A DNA stretch of 64,000 nt from Parvicella sp041583015 (GTDB taxonomy: Bacteria; Bacteroidota; Bacteroidia; Flavobacteriales_D; Parvicellaceae), in NCBI GenBank assembly GCA_041583015.1, contig JBFHGR010000001.1:72772-136771 (forward strand), read 5' to 3'. The notes below the pieces were generated by a model. It saw nothing but the letters and a program-made list of their open reading frames with translations, did not search any database and was not told the origin of the DNA. The position numbers were made by a program, and so were the translations under genes. Positions 53,101 to 61,351 of the stretch are shown one piece after another. How positions within the stretch are numbered: position 1 is the first letter of the stretch; each line of letters opens with the position of its first letter.

Positions 53101-56100
53101 ACGGAAACATTCTTATTTCATCCACTCATGTGGACTCAGATGGTTTTCTTTTTGGAGCAAGCGATGGGAGTGGTACTCTAGCAATCAATAAATCTATTTC
53201 AATTCCAGGTGTTGATACTGATAATTTTGTTGGAGGTAATCTTAACTTCATTAATTTCACACAATTAGGACCAACAAACCACTCATTTGAATTAGCTTCT
53301 ACCGCCTACCGTATCTACAATAGAAACTCATCTTGGGGAGGAGACATCAGTTTTATAGCCCCAAGAATTTACAATAATACTACTGTGTTTAATGGCACAT
53401 CGTATTTTGAAAAAACAGGCTCCGGTAATGATGACTCCTTTGGAGGTTGTACACATACAGGAGATGCAGAGTACATCTTAAACAATACTATTGCTGCAGG
53501 AAGAATGTACCTTGCAAACTCGCTCCCTAACACATACGGGGGCAACCTAACTTTAAGAAATACTGGAACTTTTGATAATCTTATTTATGGTTCATCCATA
53601 GGTATTCATGACATCGTAGGAGATGTACTAATAGAAAACACATCAACAGGTACTGGGTCTCAGCATATTTACTTTATTAATAATATAGACGGTATTGCTA
53701 ACATAGGCGGAAATGTAACCATTAATAATAGTGCTATGGCTGCAAGCGGTTCGCACTATGCGTATCTTTCTAACAACGGAGAAGTAAATATTACGGGAAA
53801 TCTTTCTGCTACTAATTCCTCTTCAGGATCAAACAGTATTTTATATATTGGAAACAGTGGTAGTATTACTATTGGAGGAAACTTAGATATGATAAATTCT
53901 TCTACTGCTACGGCCACTGCACAATTAACAATGGCAAACAACGCTTCTTCTAGCATTCTGGTAAACGGAAATACAACTTTAAACAGTTCTACAGTAGGTA
54001 CATCTGGTCAATGCTATCTAGGAAATAATGGTGATGTTACATTTCTTGGCACATTAGATATGACAAATGCCTCTCAAGGAAATAACAATCATATCTTCTT
54101 GAACGATAAATCAACCAGTTCGAACACCTATAACAATGACATTTTTATTAAATCAACCAACCTCCTAAGTGATGGAATTTGGTTTGGAAATAATGGAGGG
54201 CAAGGAATTTTGGCAGCCACCAAAACTATTACTATACCTGGTGTAGATCCAACCAATTTTATTGGCGGAGATTTATACTTCAGAAATTTCACACAAGTTG
54301 GCCCAACTAACCATTCTTTCGAATTAGCTTCAACGGCAGATTATATTTACAATTATGACTCTAATTGGGGAGGAGACATAAACTTTATTGCTCCTAGGAT
54401 TTATAACAGAACTACTGTATTTAATGGCTCGTCTTATTTTGAAAAAACAGGCTCCGGCAATGATGACTCCTATGGAGGCTGTACACATTCGGGAGATGCA
54501 GAGTACATCTTAAACAATACTATTGCTGCGGGAAGAATGTTTCTAGCAAACACACTCCCTAACTCATATGGTGGAAATTTAACTTTGAGAAACACAGGTA
54601 CTTTTGACAATCTATTGTACGGAAATAGTGCAGGCACAACAAATATCACTGGTGATTTATTGTTAGAAAATATATCTACAGGTACAGGTTCTCAATATAT
54701 ATACCTAATGAACAATGTCGGAGCAATTGCAAATATTGGAGGTTCTGCAACAATTATAAATAACGCAAATACAACAAGTGGTGCGCATAGAATATACGTA
54801 TCCAACAGAGGCCAGGTAAATATTACTGGTAACTCAACTGCTTTAAACTCATCCACTGGAACAGATAGTTATATATACTTAGGAGTAAGTGGAAGTGTTG
54901 ATTTTGGTGGTAACTTAGACATTACCAATTCATCTCTAGCCACAACAAATGCGCAAATAAGAATGGCAGAGTCAACCTCTTCCAATGTTGTTATAACTGG
55001 CAATACAACAGTAAATAGTTCCACTGTTGCTACTAATGGGTACTGTTACTTAGGGTATAGTGGTAATGTAACATTCAATGGTACTCTGGATTTAACGAAC
55101 AATAGTTCGGGAACAAATAATCACATCTATTTAAATGATAGAACTACTAGTGTAAATATGTACAACGATGACATTCTTGTAAAATCCACTAATTTATCAA
55201 GTGACGGTATTTGGTTTGGAAATGGTGATGGTCAAGGTACGTTAGCTGCCACTAAAACTATTACCATACCAGGTGTGGACCCTACCAATTTTATTGGAGG
55301 ACGTCTTCATTTTAGAAATTTCACACAAACAGGAAATACACCTCACTCATTTGAACTAGCATCTACCGCAAGTTACATATACAATTATAGTTCTAATTGG
55401 GGAGGAGATGTAAACTTTGTTGCCCCTAGAATTTACAATAGAAGTTCTATTTTCAATGGTATTTCATACTTTGAAAAAATTGGAAGTGGTGATGATAACT
55501 CATATGGCGACAACACCTACGTGGGAAATGTAGAGTTTGTATCAAGCAATTCTGTCTCTAATGGACGATTCTACTTGGCCAATAGTCTTCCGAGTCAGTG
55601 TAATGCCAACCTTACACTAAGAAATAAAGGAGCATACGGCACACTGCAATTTGGGGGAGCTGCTGGAAATTACTCAATTGATGGAGATGTATTATTGGAA
55701 AATATAACTACCGGAACAACGAACACTCACGTGTACTTGTTAAATCACGCTAGCGCCATTGCAGATATAGCAGGAAATATTATTTTAACAAACACTTCTC
55801 CTGCAACAGCAGGGACTCAAAATATATCTATTTGTCAAAATGGAAATATGACAATTGCTGGAACAACAACCGCAACAAATAACGCAACAATAGGAAATAG
55901 TAAAAATATCATATTAGGAAATACTGGTAACATTACCTTTAATGATGATGTTACAATTCGCAACATAGGAACAACTGCTACATCTCAAATAATAATGGCC
56001 AGCGGCACATCTTCATCTATTACTGTTAATGGAAATGTAGATGTATTAAATTCTGCAACAGGAAATTCTGGATATGTATACTTAGGTAATAATGGTGACA

Positions 56101-57980
56101 TTACTTTTAACGGATTACTTGACATTCATAATCAAAGTACAGCCAACAATTCTACTGTCTTGTTAAGTTACAACATAAATAGTTTGAACCACTACAACAA
56201 CCATATTACGGTTGAATCTTCGGTTCCAGGATGTGACGGTGTCTTTTTTGGAGGAAACAACGGTACTGGGATACTAGCAGACACTAAAACATTAACAATT
56301 GGAGGTGCTGGATTTTCAAGTGGAGAATTAAAATTGAGAAACTTTACACAAATTGGCAATACAGCTCAAAACATTACTTTAACCAATGTCGGTACAATTT
56401 TAAATAATTATGACTCTGAGTGGAATGGAAATGTGGACTTTAGAGCTCCTAGACACTATACTAGAGGTACAACCTATAACGGTGATGCCTACCTAGAGAA
56501 AACAAACGCTTCTGACGATGCATCTACAGGTGGTAACACATACAATGGTAGCACACAAATAGTGAATAGTGGATCTGGCTATTTCATGCCTGCAAATGGT
56601 ACTTCAGATGACTTTAACGGAGACGTTTCTTTTATCCAAAATGGAGTAGGAAGAATTCATCCAAACTATAACTGTACATCTACTTATGCGGGTAATATTA
56701 ATATTGACTACGCTAATAATCAAATATATTTTGGATCTGGAGGAAACGGCAGAACTCTCTTAGATGGGACTGGTAATCAATCGATAAATGATCTTGGATC
56801 CTCAATGCTTCCTTTATTTAGAGATTTCCAAGTAAACAAAGCTTCAGGAGATGTAATACTAAATATGCCTATTGAAATAACTACAGACTTAGATCTAGAT
56901 CAAGGAATAGTTTACTCTTCTTCAACTAGTTTGATTTCCGTTAGAGACAATGCCATAGTATCTTCCGTTTCAGATGCTTCGCATATTGATGGACCAATTA
57001 GAAAGATAGGAAATGACGCATTCGAATTCCCAGTTGGAAAATCAGGATATTATAGACCGATTTCTATCAGTAACCCAAGCAATGCCAGTCATCATTTTAC
57101 AGCTGAATTTTTTGCAACAGACCCAGATGGCGTAGAGGGAGCAGGACCTGTAATCATAGAAAACCCTATAGAGAATATTTCTGATTGCGAATATTGGATC
57201 TTAGACAGAACAAATGGCGCTTCTAATGTTAATGTTACTTTGTCTTTTAGAGATTATAACAACGGATGTAGTGGTGTTGGTGACCTTTCATCTTTAAGCA
57301 TTGCTAGATGGGATAACACTTCTAGAACTTGGACTAATAATCCTTCTACTGCAGTTGGTATTCCAAATGGAACTATAACTACAAATTCAGCGATTACAAC
57401 ATTTAGTCCCTTTGCTTTAGCCACATCCAATGATGGAAATGACCTACCAATTGAATTAATCAATTTTGAAGCAAATACCACTCAAGAAAATGATGTGCTT
57501 TTAACTTGGCAAACTGCTTCTGAAATCAACAATGACTTCTTTACAATTGAAAAAAGTGCGAACGGAATAGATTTTGAATTTGTTGCCGAAGTAAAAGGAG
57601 CAGGAAACAGTGCCTCAATATTAAATTACAGCACTACAGACTTCTCTCCTTTTGCAGGAGAATCATTCTATAGACTAAAACAAACAGATTTTGATGGTGC
57701 TTATGAATATTCTGAAGTTATAAAAGTTCAAATTGACAATGATAATGAAATAACAATCTATCCTAATCCAGTTAATAAAAATGATAAAATAATCAACATT
57801 TTGAGTGACGAGCATATAATTGACGAACTAAAAATCATAGATAATCTTGGTAGAGTCATTTATAACCAAACAATTAATTCTAATCAAATTGGTATAGATG
57901 TTTCCACTTATGATTCTGGTGTATATTTTGTTCAAATTACACAGGGCTCAGTCATGATTACAAAAAGAATTGTTATTTAA
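50154..57980 (+). CDS. Giant repeat surface protein with T9SS type A C-terminal domain
   Basis: The 2608-residue secreted protein starts with a signal peptide (about 1-25, ending FSVIGQ). I use the ATG at 50154; the frame extends upstream to a TTG at 50106, which is the upstream element of the promoter. The bulk (about 30-2260) is Asn/Thr/Gly/Ser-rich, with short strands and turns like NGN.T as in right-handed beta-helix adhesins. An anchor motif AA.KTI starts each large unit, at about residues 255, 420, 560, 703, 1010, 1354, 1698 and 2042. A cassette at about 2265-2510 (RKIGNDAFEFPVGKSG) and a type A sorting domain (about 2531-2608, ITIYPNPVNKND...SGVYFVQI) end the protein. It has its own promoter. 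Adhesion or surface-layer function is inferred. Confidence 0.85.
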   Translation: MKIIYLYFKFLLIVFLLLPFSVIGQRYWVSAAPAAWTSNSWSSTSGGAPDGAGPPTVGVNAIFDGNGLGNCDLDANATFDGITINGYTGIIDLAGFSFDPTVSGTADCTFATGSIEDATNTSLVSFNTSGNLLFSGTTFHTPINGSAGRIAFNGGIYNEPVEMISTGSSNVNGTGGCTFNSTLKITNAGSSYFLMGYSNPDIFNDDVTFINSGTNRIRIAYNNAGHQFNGNINVGSINGGGVWIGEGNGTSTIAAGKTIIKDPTGFTTGDLRLKGFTQDDATPINITLTGTANIYFQTNSNFLGAITVTSPGVFFSGSTFNGIVNATKNGTASSAGAGGNTFNAHATFTNTSSNYLSFGNGTPDIFNADITVINSGSERIFFGHNSAGNEFNGNITVEQNGSGTGILLAYGGGSSSTIAAGKTIIIGAGGFTTGTLSLAKVTQLGADAINLTTTGNSSIITGPNSTYLGPLTLTSPNLLIQGGTYNGPVSFTKTGGTSNHNSGNQNIFNSTVEINQQSTEYFMLGYNSNDLFNDDITLNSTNTGIIYFGYVNGTGTPTLAAGKTILIGPDGYNQGTLYLGGFTQLGNAAIALSMNGANFTVSNLPNACVFGGPVSVTADNIRIQGATFNSATSFTKTGGVDNHNGGNQNIFNSTLEINQQSTGYFMLGYNSNDLFQDDITINSTNTGLIRLGHSSGTGSPTLAAGKTIHVGGTGMNDGGLYLGFFTQLGNAPLNLNFSNLASLYFFTSTIGGDLTSSSDNINFAFSNFAGTINSISTGTSSSNSVGGNTFSGDVNLTNSSSAIYYMGNGNPDDFQGNLTIINNGTSSFNLAHNSVGNQIAGNLDITNSGNGTGTTYFTLLDNAISTLTVGGNIIGLNNGNSTNCNMSLCNQGSLTANGNVTLTNAGSGNTSVLHLANYSSSSAVIAGVANVTNNSTAATTSRVYLGNQGDVIFNNDLTLINNSNSTNSEVYLNNGINSTNQYNGNILISSTHVDSDGFLFGASDGSGTLAINKSISIPGVDTDNFVGGNLNFINFTQLGPTNHSFELASTAYRIYNRNSSWGGDISFIAPRIYNNTTVFNGTSYFEKTGSGNDDSFGGCTHTGDAEYILNNTIAAGRMYLANSLPNTYGGNLTLRNTGTFDNLIYGSSIGIHDIVGDVLIENTSTGTGSQHIYFINNIDGIANIGGNVTINNSAMAASGSHYAYLSNNGEVNITGNLSATNSSSGSNSILYIGNSGSITIGGNLDMINSSTATATAQLTMANNASSSILVNGNTTLNSSTVGTSGQCYLGNNGDVTFLGTLDMTNASQGNNNHIFLNDKSTSSNTYNNDIFIKSTNLLSDGIWFGNNGGQGILAATKTITIPGVDPTNFIGGDLYFRNFTQVGPTNHSFELASTADYIYNYDSNWGGDINFIAPRIYNRTTVFNGSSYFEKTGSGNDDSYGGCTHSGDAEYILNNTIAAGRMFLANTLPNSYGGNLTLRNTGTFDNLLYGNSAGTTNITGDLLLENISTGTGSQYIYLMNNVGAIANIGGSATIINNANTTSGAHRIYVSNRGQVNITGNSTALNSSTGTDSYIYLGVSGSVDFGGNLDITNSSLATTNAQIRMAESTSSNVVITGNTTVNSSTVATNGYCYLGYSGNVTFNGTLDLTNNSSGTNNHIYLNDRTTSVNMYNDDILVKSTNLSSDGIWFGNGDGQGTLAATKTITIPGVDPTNFIGGRLHFRNFTQTGNTPHSFELASTASYIYNYSSNWGGDVNFVAPRIYNRSSIFNGISYFEKIGSGDDNSYGDNTYVGNVEFVSSNSVSNGRFYLANSLPSQCNANLTLRNKGAYGTLQFGGAAGNYSIDGDVLLENITTGTTNTHVYLLNHASAIADIAGNIILTNTSPATAGTQNISICQNGNMTIAGTTTATNNATIGNSKNIILGNTGNITFNDDVTIRNIGTTATSQIIMASGTSSSITVNGNVDVLNSATGNSGYVYLGNNGDITFNGLLDIHNQSTANNSTVLLSYNINSLNHYNNHITVESSVPGCDGVFFGGNNGTGILADTKTLTIGGAGFSSGELKLRNFTQIGNTAQNITLTNVGTILNNYDSEWNGNVDFRAPRHYTRGTTYNGDAYLEKTNASDDASTGGNTYNGSTQIVNSGSGYFMPANGTSDDFNGDVSFIQNGVGRIHPNYNCTSTYAGNINIDYANNQIYFGSGGNGRTLLDGTGNQSINDLGSSMLPLFRDFQVNKASGDVILNMPIEITTDLDLDQGIVYSSSTSLISVRDNAIVSSVSDASHIDGPIRKIGNDAFEFPVGKSGYYRPISISNPSNASHHFTAEFFATDPDGVEGAGPVIIENPIENISDCEYWILDRTNGASNVNVTLSFRDYNNGCSGVGDLSSLSIARWDNTSRTWTNNPSTAVGIPNGTITTNSAITTFSPFALATSNDGNDLPIELINFEANTTQENDVLLTWQTASEINNDFFTIEKSANGIDFEFVAEVKGAGNSASILNYSTTDFSPFAGESFYRLKQTDFDGAYEYSEVIKVQIDNDNEITIYPNPVNKNDKIINILSDEHIIDELKIIDNLGRVIYNQTINSNQIGIDVSTYDSGVYFVQITQGSVMITKRIVI
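53202..56297 (+). repeat. Three tandem units of exactly 1032 bp (344 residues)
   Basis: The Ile/Val codon after the KTI/KSI anchor recurs at 53202, 54234, 55266 and 56298, giving three steps of 1032 bp with no net indel. FTQ codons at 53256, 54288 and 55320 repeat the same spacing. Earlier units are shorter (anchors 50934, 51429, 51852, 52281: 165, 141, 143 and then 307 residues). DNA identity is very high around 53410-53505 against 54442-54537. Confidence 0.85.
56956..57980 (+). repeat. C-terminal cassette, copy 1
   Basis: About 340 residues starting near SDASHI.G, then RKIGNDAFEFPVGKSG, ISDCEYWILDRTNG, RDYNNGCSGV, DLPIELINFE, WQTASEINND and the type A sorting domain. It is highly similar to the end of the next protein, 60280-61301. 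Confidence 0.85.
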
Positions 57981-57983
57981 TAA

Positions 57984-58013
57984 TTGATTATCGGAAAATA
58001 GCAACTATTTTTG
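57984..58013 (+). promoter_or_regulatory. Promoter of the 1089-residue type A surface protein, full consensus
   Basis: TTG (57984-57986), 19-nt spacer, TATTTTTG (58006-58013). This matches the Bacteroidota housekeeping promoter TTG-N19-TAnnTTTG exactly. The ATG at 58032 is 18 nt downstream. Confidence 0.75.
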
Positions 58014-58031
58014 CCTCATAAAATATTTACA

Positions 58032-61000
58032 ATGAGGGCAATAAGTATCCTTTCCATATTATTATTTAGCACATTAACTGTATTGAGTCAAACGATATCA
58101 ACAACTGCACTGGGTAGTACATCATTTTGTCAAAATGAAACGCTGTCTGTACCTTACACAATAACAGGAGTTTTCAATCCTGGCAATATCTTTAGCGCGC
58201 AACTTTCTGATGCATCTGGAAGTTTTGCATCACCAACTGTGATTGGAACACTTGCTTCTACTAGTGCAGGCACGATTACTGCTACATTGCCGAACTTATT
58301 GACTTCAGGAACACTTTATAGAATTAGGGTTGTAGCAGATAATCCTGCTATCATAGGAAGCGACAATGGTACAGATTTAACAATAACTGGTAATGCAACT
58401 GACCCCGCAACATTTGGGGCTAACATTTGGCATGCATACTGTTACCACACTGACGTTTATTCTAGCAACCCTGCTGCATTTGATTATTCAGATTACAGAG
58501 GAATGTACACGGATGCCAATGTTAGTTTTGATTCAGACAATCATTTCAACATCAGTTCAAACCCATCAACAGCACCTGGATATGTTGGATGCTCTTTGAA
58601 TAATGACCGTCATATTGTCCAATATAAAAGGAAAGGTTTTCCATGTGGTTATTACACAATCAGCATTGCTGGACCAGGAAACTCACCAGGTCATGATGAT
58701 GCCGCTAGGTTAATCATAGATGGTACTGTTATTTGGAGTTCTACTGGTTGTTGTGTTTCTGTACCTAACGTTTATTCAGGCTTTATAGGTCCTAATACTG
58801 AAATAGAATTTACTTGGGCAGAGAATGGAGGTCAATCATACGGCCGTCTTACTATAGATGCTACACCATTTCCAGATGTTACTACTGCAAGTATGACAAT
58901 TTGTGCTGGTTCTACTGCAATTTTGGAAGCTTCTGGAGCAAGTAACTATGATTGGTCTTTAAATAGCACTCACCTTGTTGCTCCTTTGAATGCCGCTACA
59001 GTAGACTGTACGCCTCCAGGTGGTACACCTAGTAGCGTAGAAATTTATACCGTAAGCACCTCTGACGCTGCAACCGGATGTTCTGCATCTAACACAGTTG
59101 AAGTTACTATAGACCCAAACGCTAATGTATCACTTACCCCTACATCTGGTTCTTATTGTGGAACAGGAAGCGTGGATGTTTTTGCTACAGGAGCATATAA
59201 TTATAGTTGGCTGCCAGCAGCTGGTGTAACCGTACATTCTGCTAATGGCGATGATGTAACGCTGAACCCAGCAACTACTACAACATATACGGCTACCGGT
59301 TCCAACAATTGTACAACTGATGATGAACCAATTACAATAACAGTTAATGTTCCTACAGGAAACCCTAATGATTTTGGCGCATCAACATGGAACGTGTATT
59401 GTTACAATGGTAATAACTTCAATACTTACATGGGGATGTATGTACACAATACGTTAGATTTTGATACTAGAGACTTATGGGGGAGTAACTCCACTCCATC
59501 TAACGCTCCTGGCTACACAGGATGTCCTATACCAGTTGATCAACATTCCTTCAGATACAAGAGAAAAGGATTTGACTGTGGGTTTTATCAATTAGATATT
59601 CCCAATCACGATGATCAGGTTAATTTAATTATAGATGGTGTTTCAGTATTTACACAAAATACATGGTTTGGTAATGTCTACAAAGCAAATGTTTGGAAAG
59701 GTTATCTTGACGCTGATTCAGAAATTGAATACACCGTAAGAGAAGGCAGTGGAGGCTCTAATGGAGGTTTGGCATTTGTCTATTTATTTGGCCCAAACAA
59801 TTCTGCTAATGAAACTGTTTGGAATGGAAAAACAAGTTCAGACTGGTTTGATGCTTCCAACTGGTGTTCTACTGTACCATCCTCAACAATAAGCGCAATA
59901 ATACCCTACAATGTAGCAAATTCGCCACAAATTGGAGGCGCTGGTGCAGAAGTAGCCAACATCGAAATTCAAACAGATGCTTCCTTAGAGACGACAGGTA
60001 GCAATAACCTAGATGTCTATGGTAACTTTACCAAAAATGGTGATTTCATCTACAATACAGGATCAGTAAGCCTAGTAGGTACCAATGCAATTTCGCTATC
60101 TTCCACCATTTCTGAACTTTCATTTTATGATATCATAATTAACAACTCAAATGTTGCTGGAATTGATTTAGGAACTTTATTTAACAATAAAATTAACATT
60201 ACCAATAATGCCAACTTTACGAATGGAATTATAAACCCAAATGCTAATCTAGTTGAATTTGAAGACAATGCCACTACATCTAATACAAGTGATGCAAGCC
60301 ATATAAACGGACAAGTAAGAAAAATTGGTAATGATGCTTTTGAATTCCCTGTAGGAAAATCAGGTTTCTATAGACCAATTTCTATTTCAGCACCTGGTAA
60401 TGTAACAGATCATTTTACCGCTGAGTTTTTCTCCTCTGCTCCTGATGGCGTTGAAGGTCCTGGAGCTGTTACTATTGAAAATTCAATTCAAAACATTTCG
60501 GATTGCGAATATTGGATTTTGGATAGAACCAATGGATCTGCTAATGTGAATGTTACATTATCTTATAGAGACTATAATAATGGATGTAGTGGAGTTTCTG
60601 ACGTTTCTTCTCTCAGTATAGCTCGTTGGGACGCTGGCTCAAGAACATGGACAAATAACATTTCCACCGCAACTGTTGCGCCTTCAGGAATCATCACAAC
60701 CAACATTCCAATTACTACTTTTAGCCCATTTACATTGGCTACTTCAAATGGAGCAAATGATCTACCAATAGAACTAATTAACTTTGAATCTAAAGTAAAC
60801 GGAGATAACAAAGTAGACTTATTTTGGCAAACAGCATCAGAAATAAACAATGACTACTTCACAATAGAAAGAAGTTATAATGGTATCGACTTTGAAGTTA
60901 TTGCTAAAGTGAAAGGTGCAGGAAATAGTACTAAAATTTTAAATTATAGCACACAAGACAATGCTCCGATTATCGGAAAGTCTTTCTACAGATTAAAACA

Positions 61001-61301
61001 AACAGATTTTGATGGCACTTCTTCATATTCAAATATACAATCCGTTAATATTCAACTAGATGAAGGTGTCAGCATTTATCCAAATCCAATTGAAAACGCT
61101 GAGGAAATATTAAACATAAAATCTAACAATTGGAACATGAGAAATGTTACAATAACAGACCAAGTGGGTAGAATTGTTTTCAATAGAGACATTTTCAGTA
61201 CAACAGAACAAGTAAATATTTCAGACTATGAAGCCGGTGTTTATTTTATTATCATTCATAACGGAGTTAATTCAATCACAAAAAGAATAGTTATTCAATA
61301 G
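58032..61301 (+). CDS. Secreted surface protein with two PA14-like domains and T9SS type A C-terminal domain
   Basis: The 1089-residue protein has a signal peptide (1-19, ending LTVLSQ). I use the ATG at 58032; the frame extends to a TTG at 58011 that lies in the promoter box. Domains: an Ig-like part (about 20-122); a PA14-like domain (about 124-285, FGANIWHAYCY, YKRKGFPCGYY, ARLIIDGTVIW); Ig-like parts (about 290-440); a second PA14-like domain (about 444-595, FGASTWNVYCY, YKRKGFDCGFY, VNLIIDGVSVF); a beta region; a cassette at about 750-905; and a type A sorting domain (about 1010-1089, VSIYPNPIENAE). The PA14-like modules suggest binding of a glycan or surface ligand. It lies 51 nt after the giant gene but has its own promoter. 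Confidence 0.85.
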   Translation: MRAISILSILLFSTLTVLSQTISTTALGSTSFCQNETLSVPYTITGVFNPGNIFSAQLSDASGSFASPTVIGTLASTSAGTITATLPNLLTSGTLYRIRVVADNPAIIGSDNGTDLTITGNATDPATFGANIWHAYCYHTDVYSSNPAAFDYSDYRGMYTDANVSFDSDNHFNISSNPSTAPGYVGCSLNNDRHIVQYKRKGFPCGYYTISIAGPGNSPGHDDAARLIIDGTVIWSSTGCCVSVPNVYSGFIGPNTEIEFTWAENGGQSYGRLTIDATPFPDVTTASMTICAGSTAILEASGASNYDWSLNSTHLVAPLNAATVDCTPPGGTPSSVEIYTVSTSDAATGCSASNTVEVTIDPNANVSLTPTSGSYCGTGSVDVFATGAYNYSWLPAAGVTVHSANGDDVTLNPATTTTYTATGSNNCTTDDEPITITVNVPTGNPNDFGASTWNVYCYNGNNFNTYMGMYVHNTLDFDTRDLWGSNSTPSNAPGYTGCPIPVDQHSFRYKRKGFDCGFYQLDIPNHDDQVNLIIDGVSVFTQNTWFGNVYKANVWKGYLDADSEIEYTVREGSGGSNGGLAFVYLFGPNNSANETVWNGKTSSDWFDASNWCSTVPSSTISAIIPYNVANSPQIGGAGAEVANIEIQTDASLETTGSNNLDVYGNFTKNGDFIYNTGSVSLVGTNAISLSSTISELSFYDIIINNSNVAGIDLGTLFNNKINITNNANFTNGIINPNANLVEFEDNATTSNTSDASHINGQVRKIGNDAFEFPVGKSGFYRPISISAPGNVTDHFTAEFFSSAPDGVEGPGAVTIENSIQNISDCEYWILDRTNGSANVNVTLSYRDYNNGCSGVSDVSSLSIARWDAGSRTWTNNISTATVAPSGIITTNIPITTFSPFTLATSNGANDLPIELINFESKVNGDNKVDLFWQTASEINNDYFTIERSYNGIDFEVIAKVKGAGNSTKILNYSTQDNAPIIGKSFYRLKQTDFDGTSSYSNIQSVNIQLDEGVSIYPNPIENAEEILNIKSNNWNMRNVTITDQVGRIVFNRDIFSTTEQVNISDYEAGVYFIIIHNGVNSITKRIVIQ
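60280..61301 (+). repeat. C-terminal cassette, copy 2
   Basis: About 340 residues matching copy 1 at 56956-57980 over nearly the whole length, including SDASHI.G, FEFPVGKSG, ISDCEYWILDRTNG, SLSIARWD and DLPIELINFE. The similarity weakens at the last 80 residues (the sorting domain proper). Confidence 0.85.
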
Positions 61302-61321
61302 CATTCTTCCCAACAAAAACT

Positions 61322-61329
61322 TAGTTTTG
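61322..61329 (+). promoter_or_regulatory. -7 promoter box of tex
   Basis: TAGTTTTG matches TAnnTTTG, 22 nt before the ATG at 61352. No TTG is seen at the usual upstream distance. Confidence 0.5.
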
Positions 61330-61351
61330 TATCTAGACATAATACTTCTAA

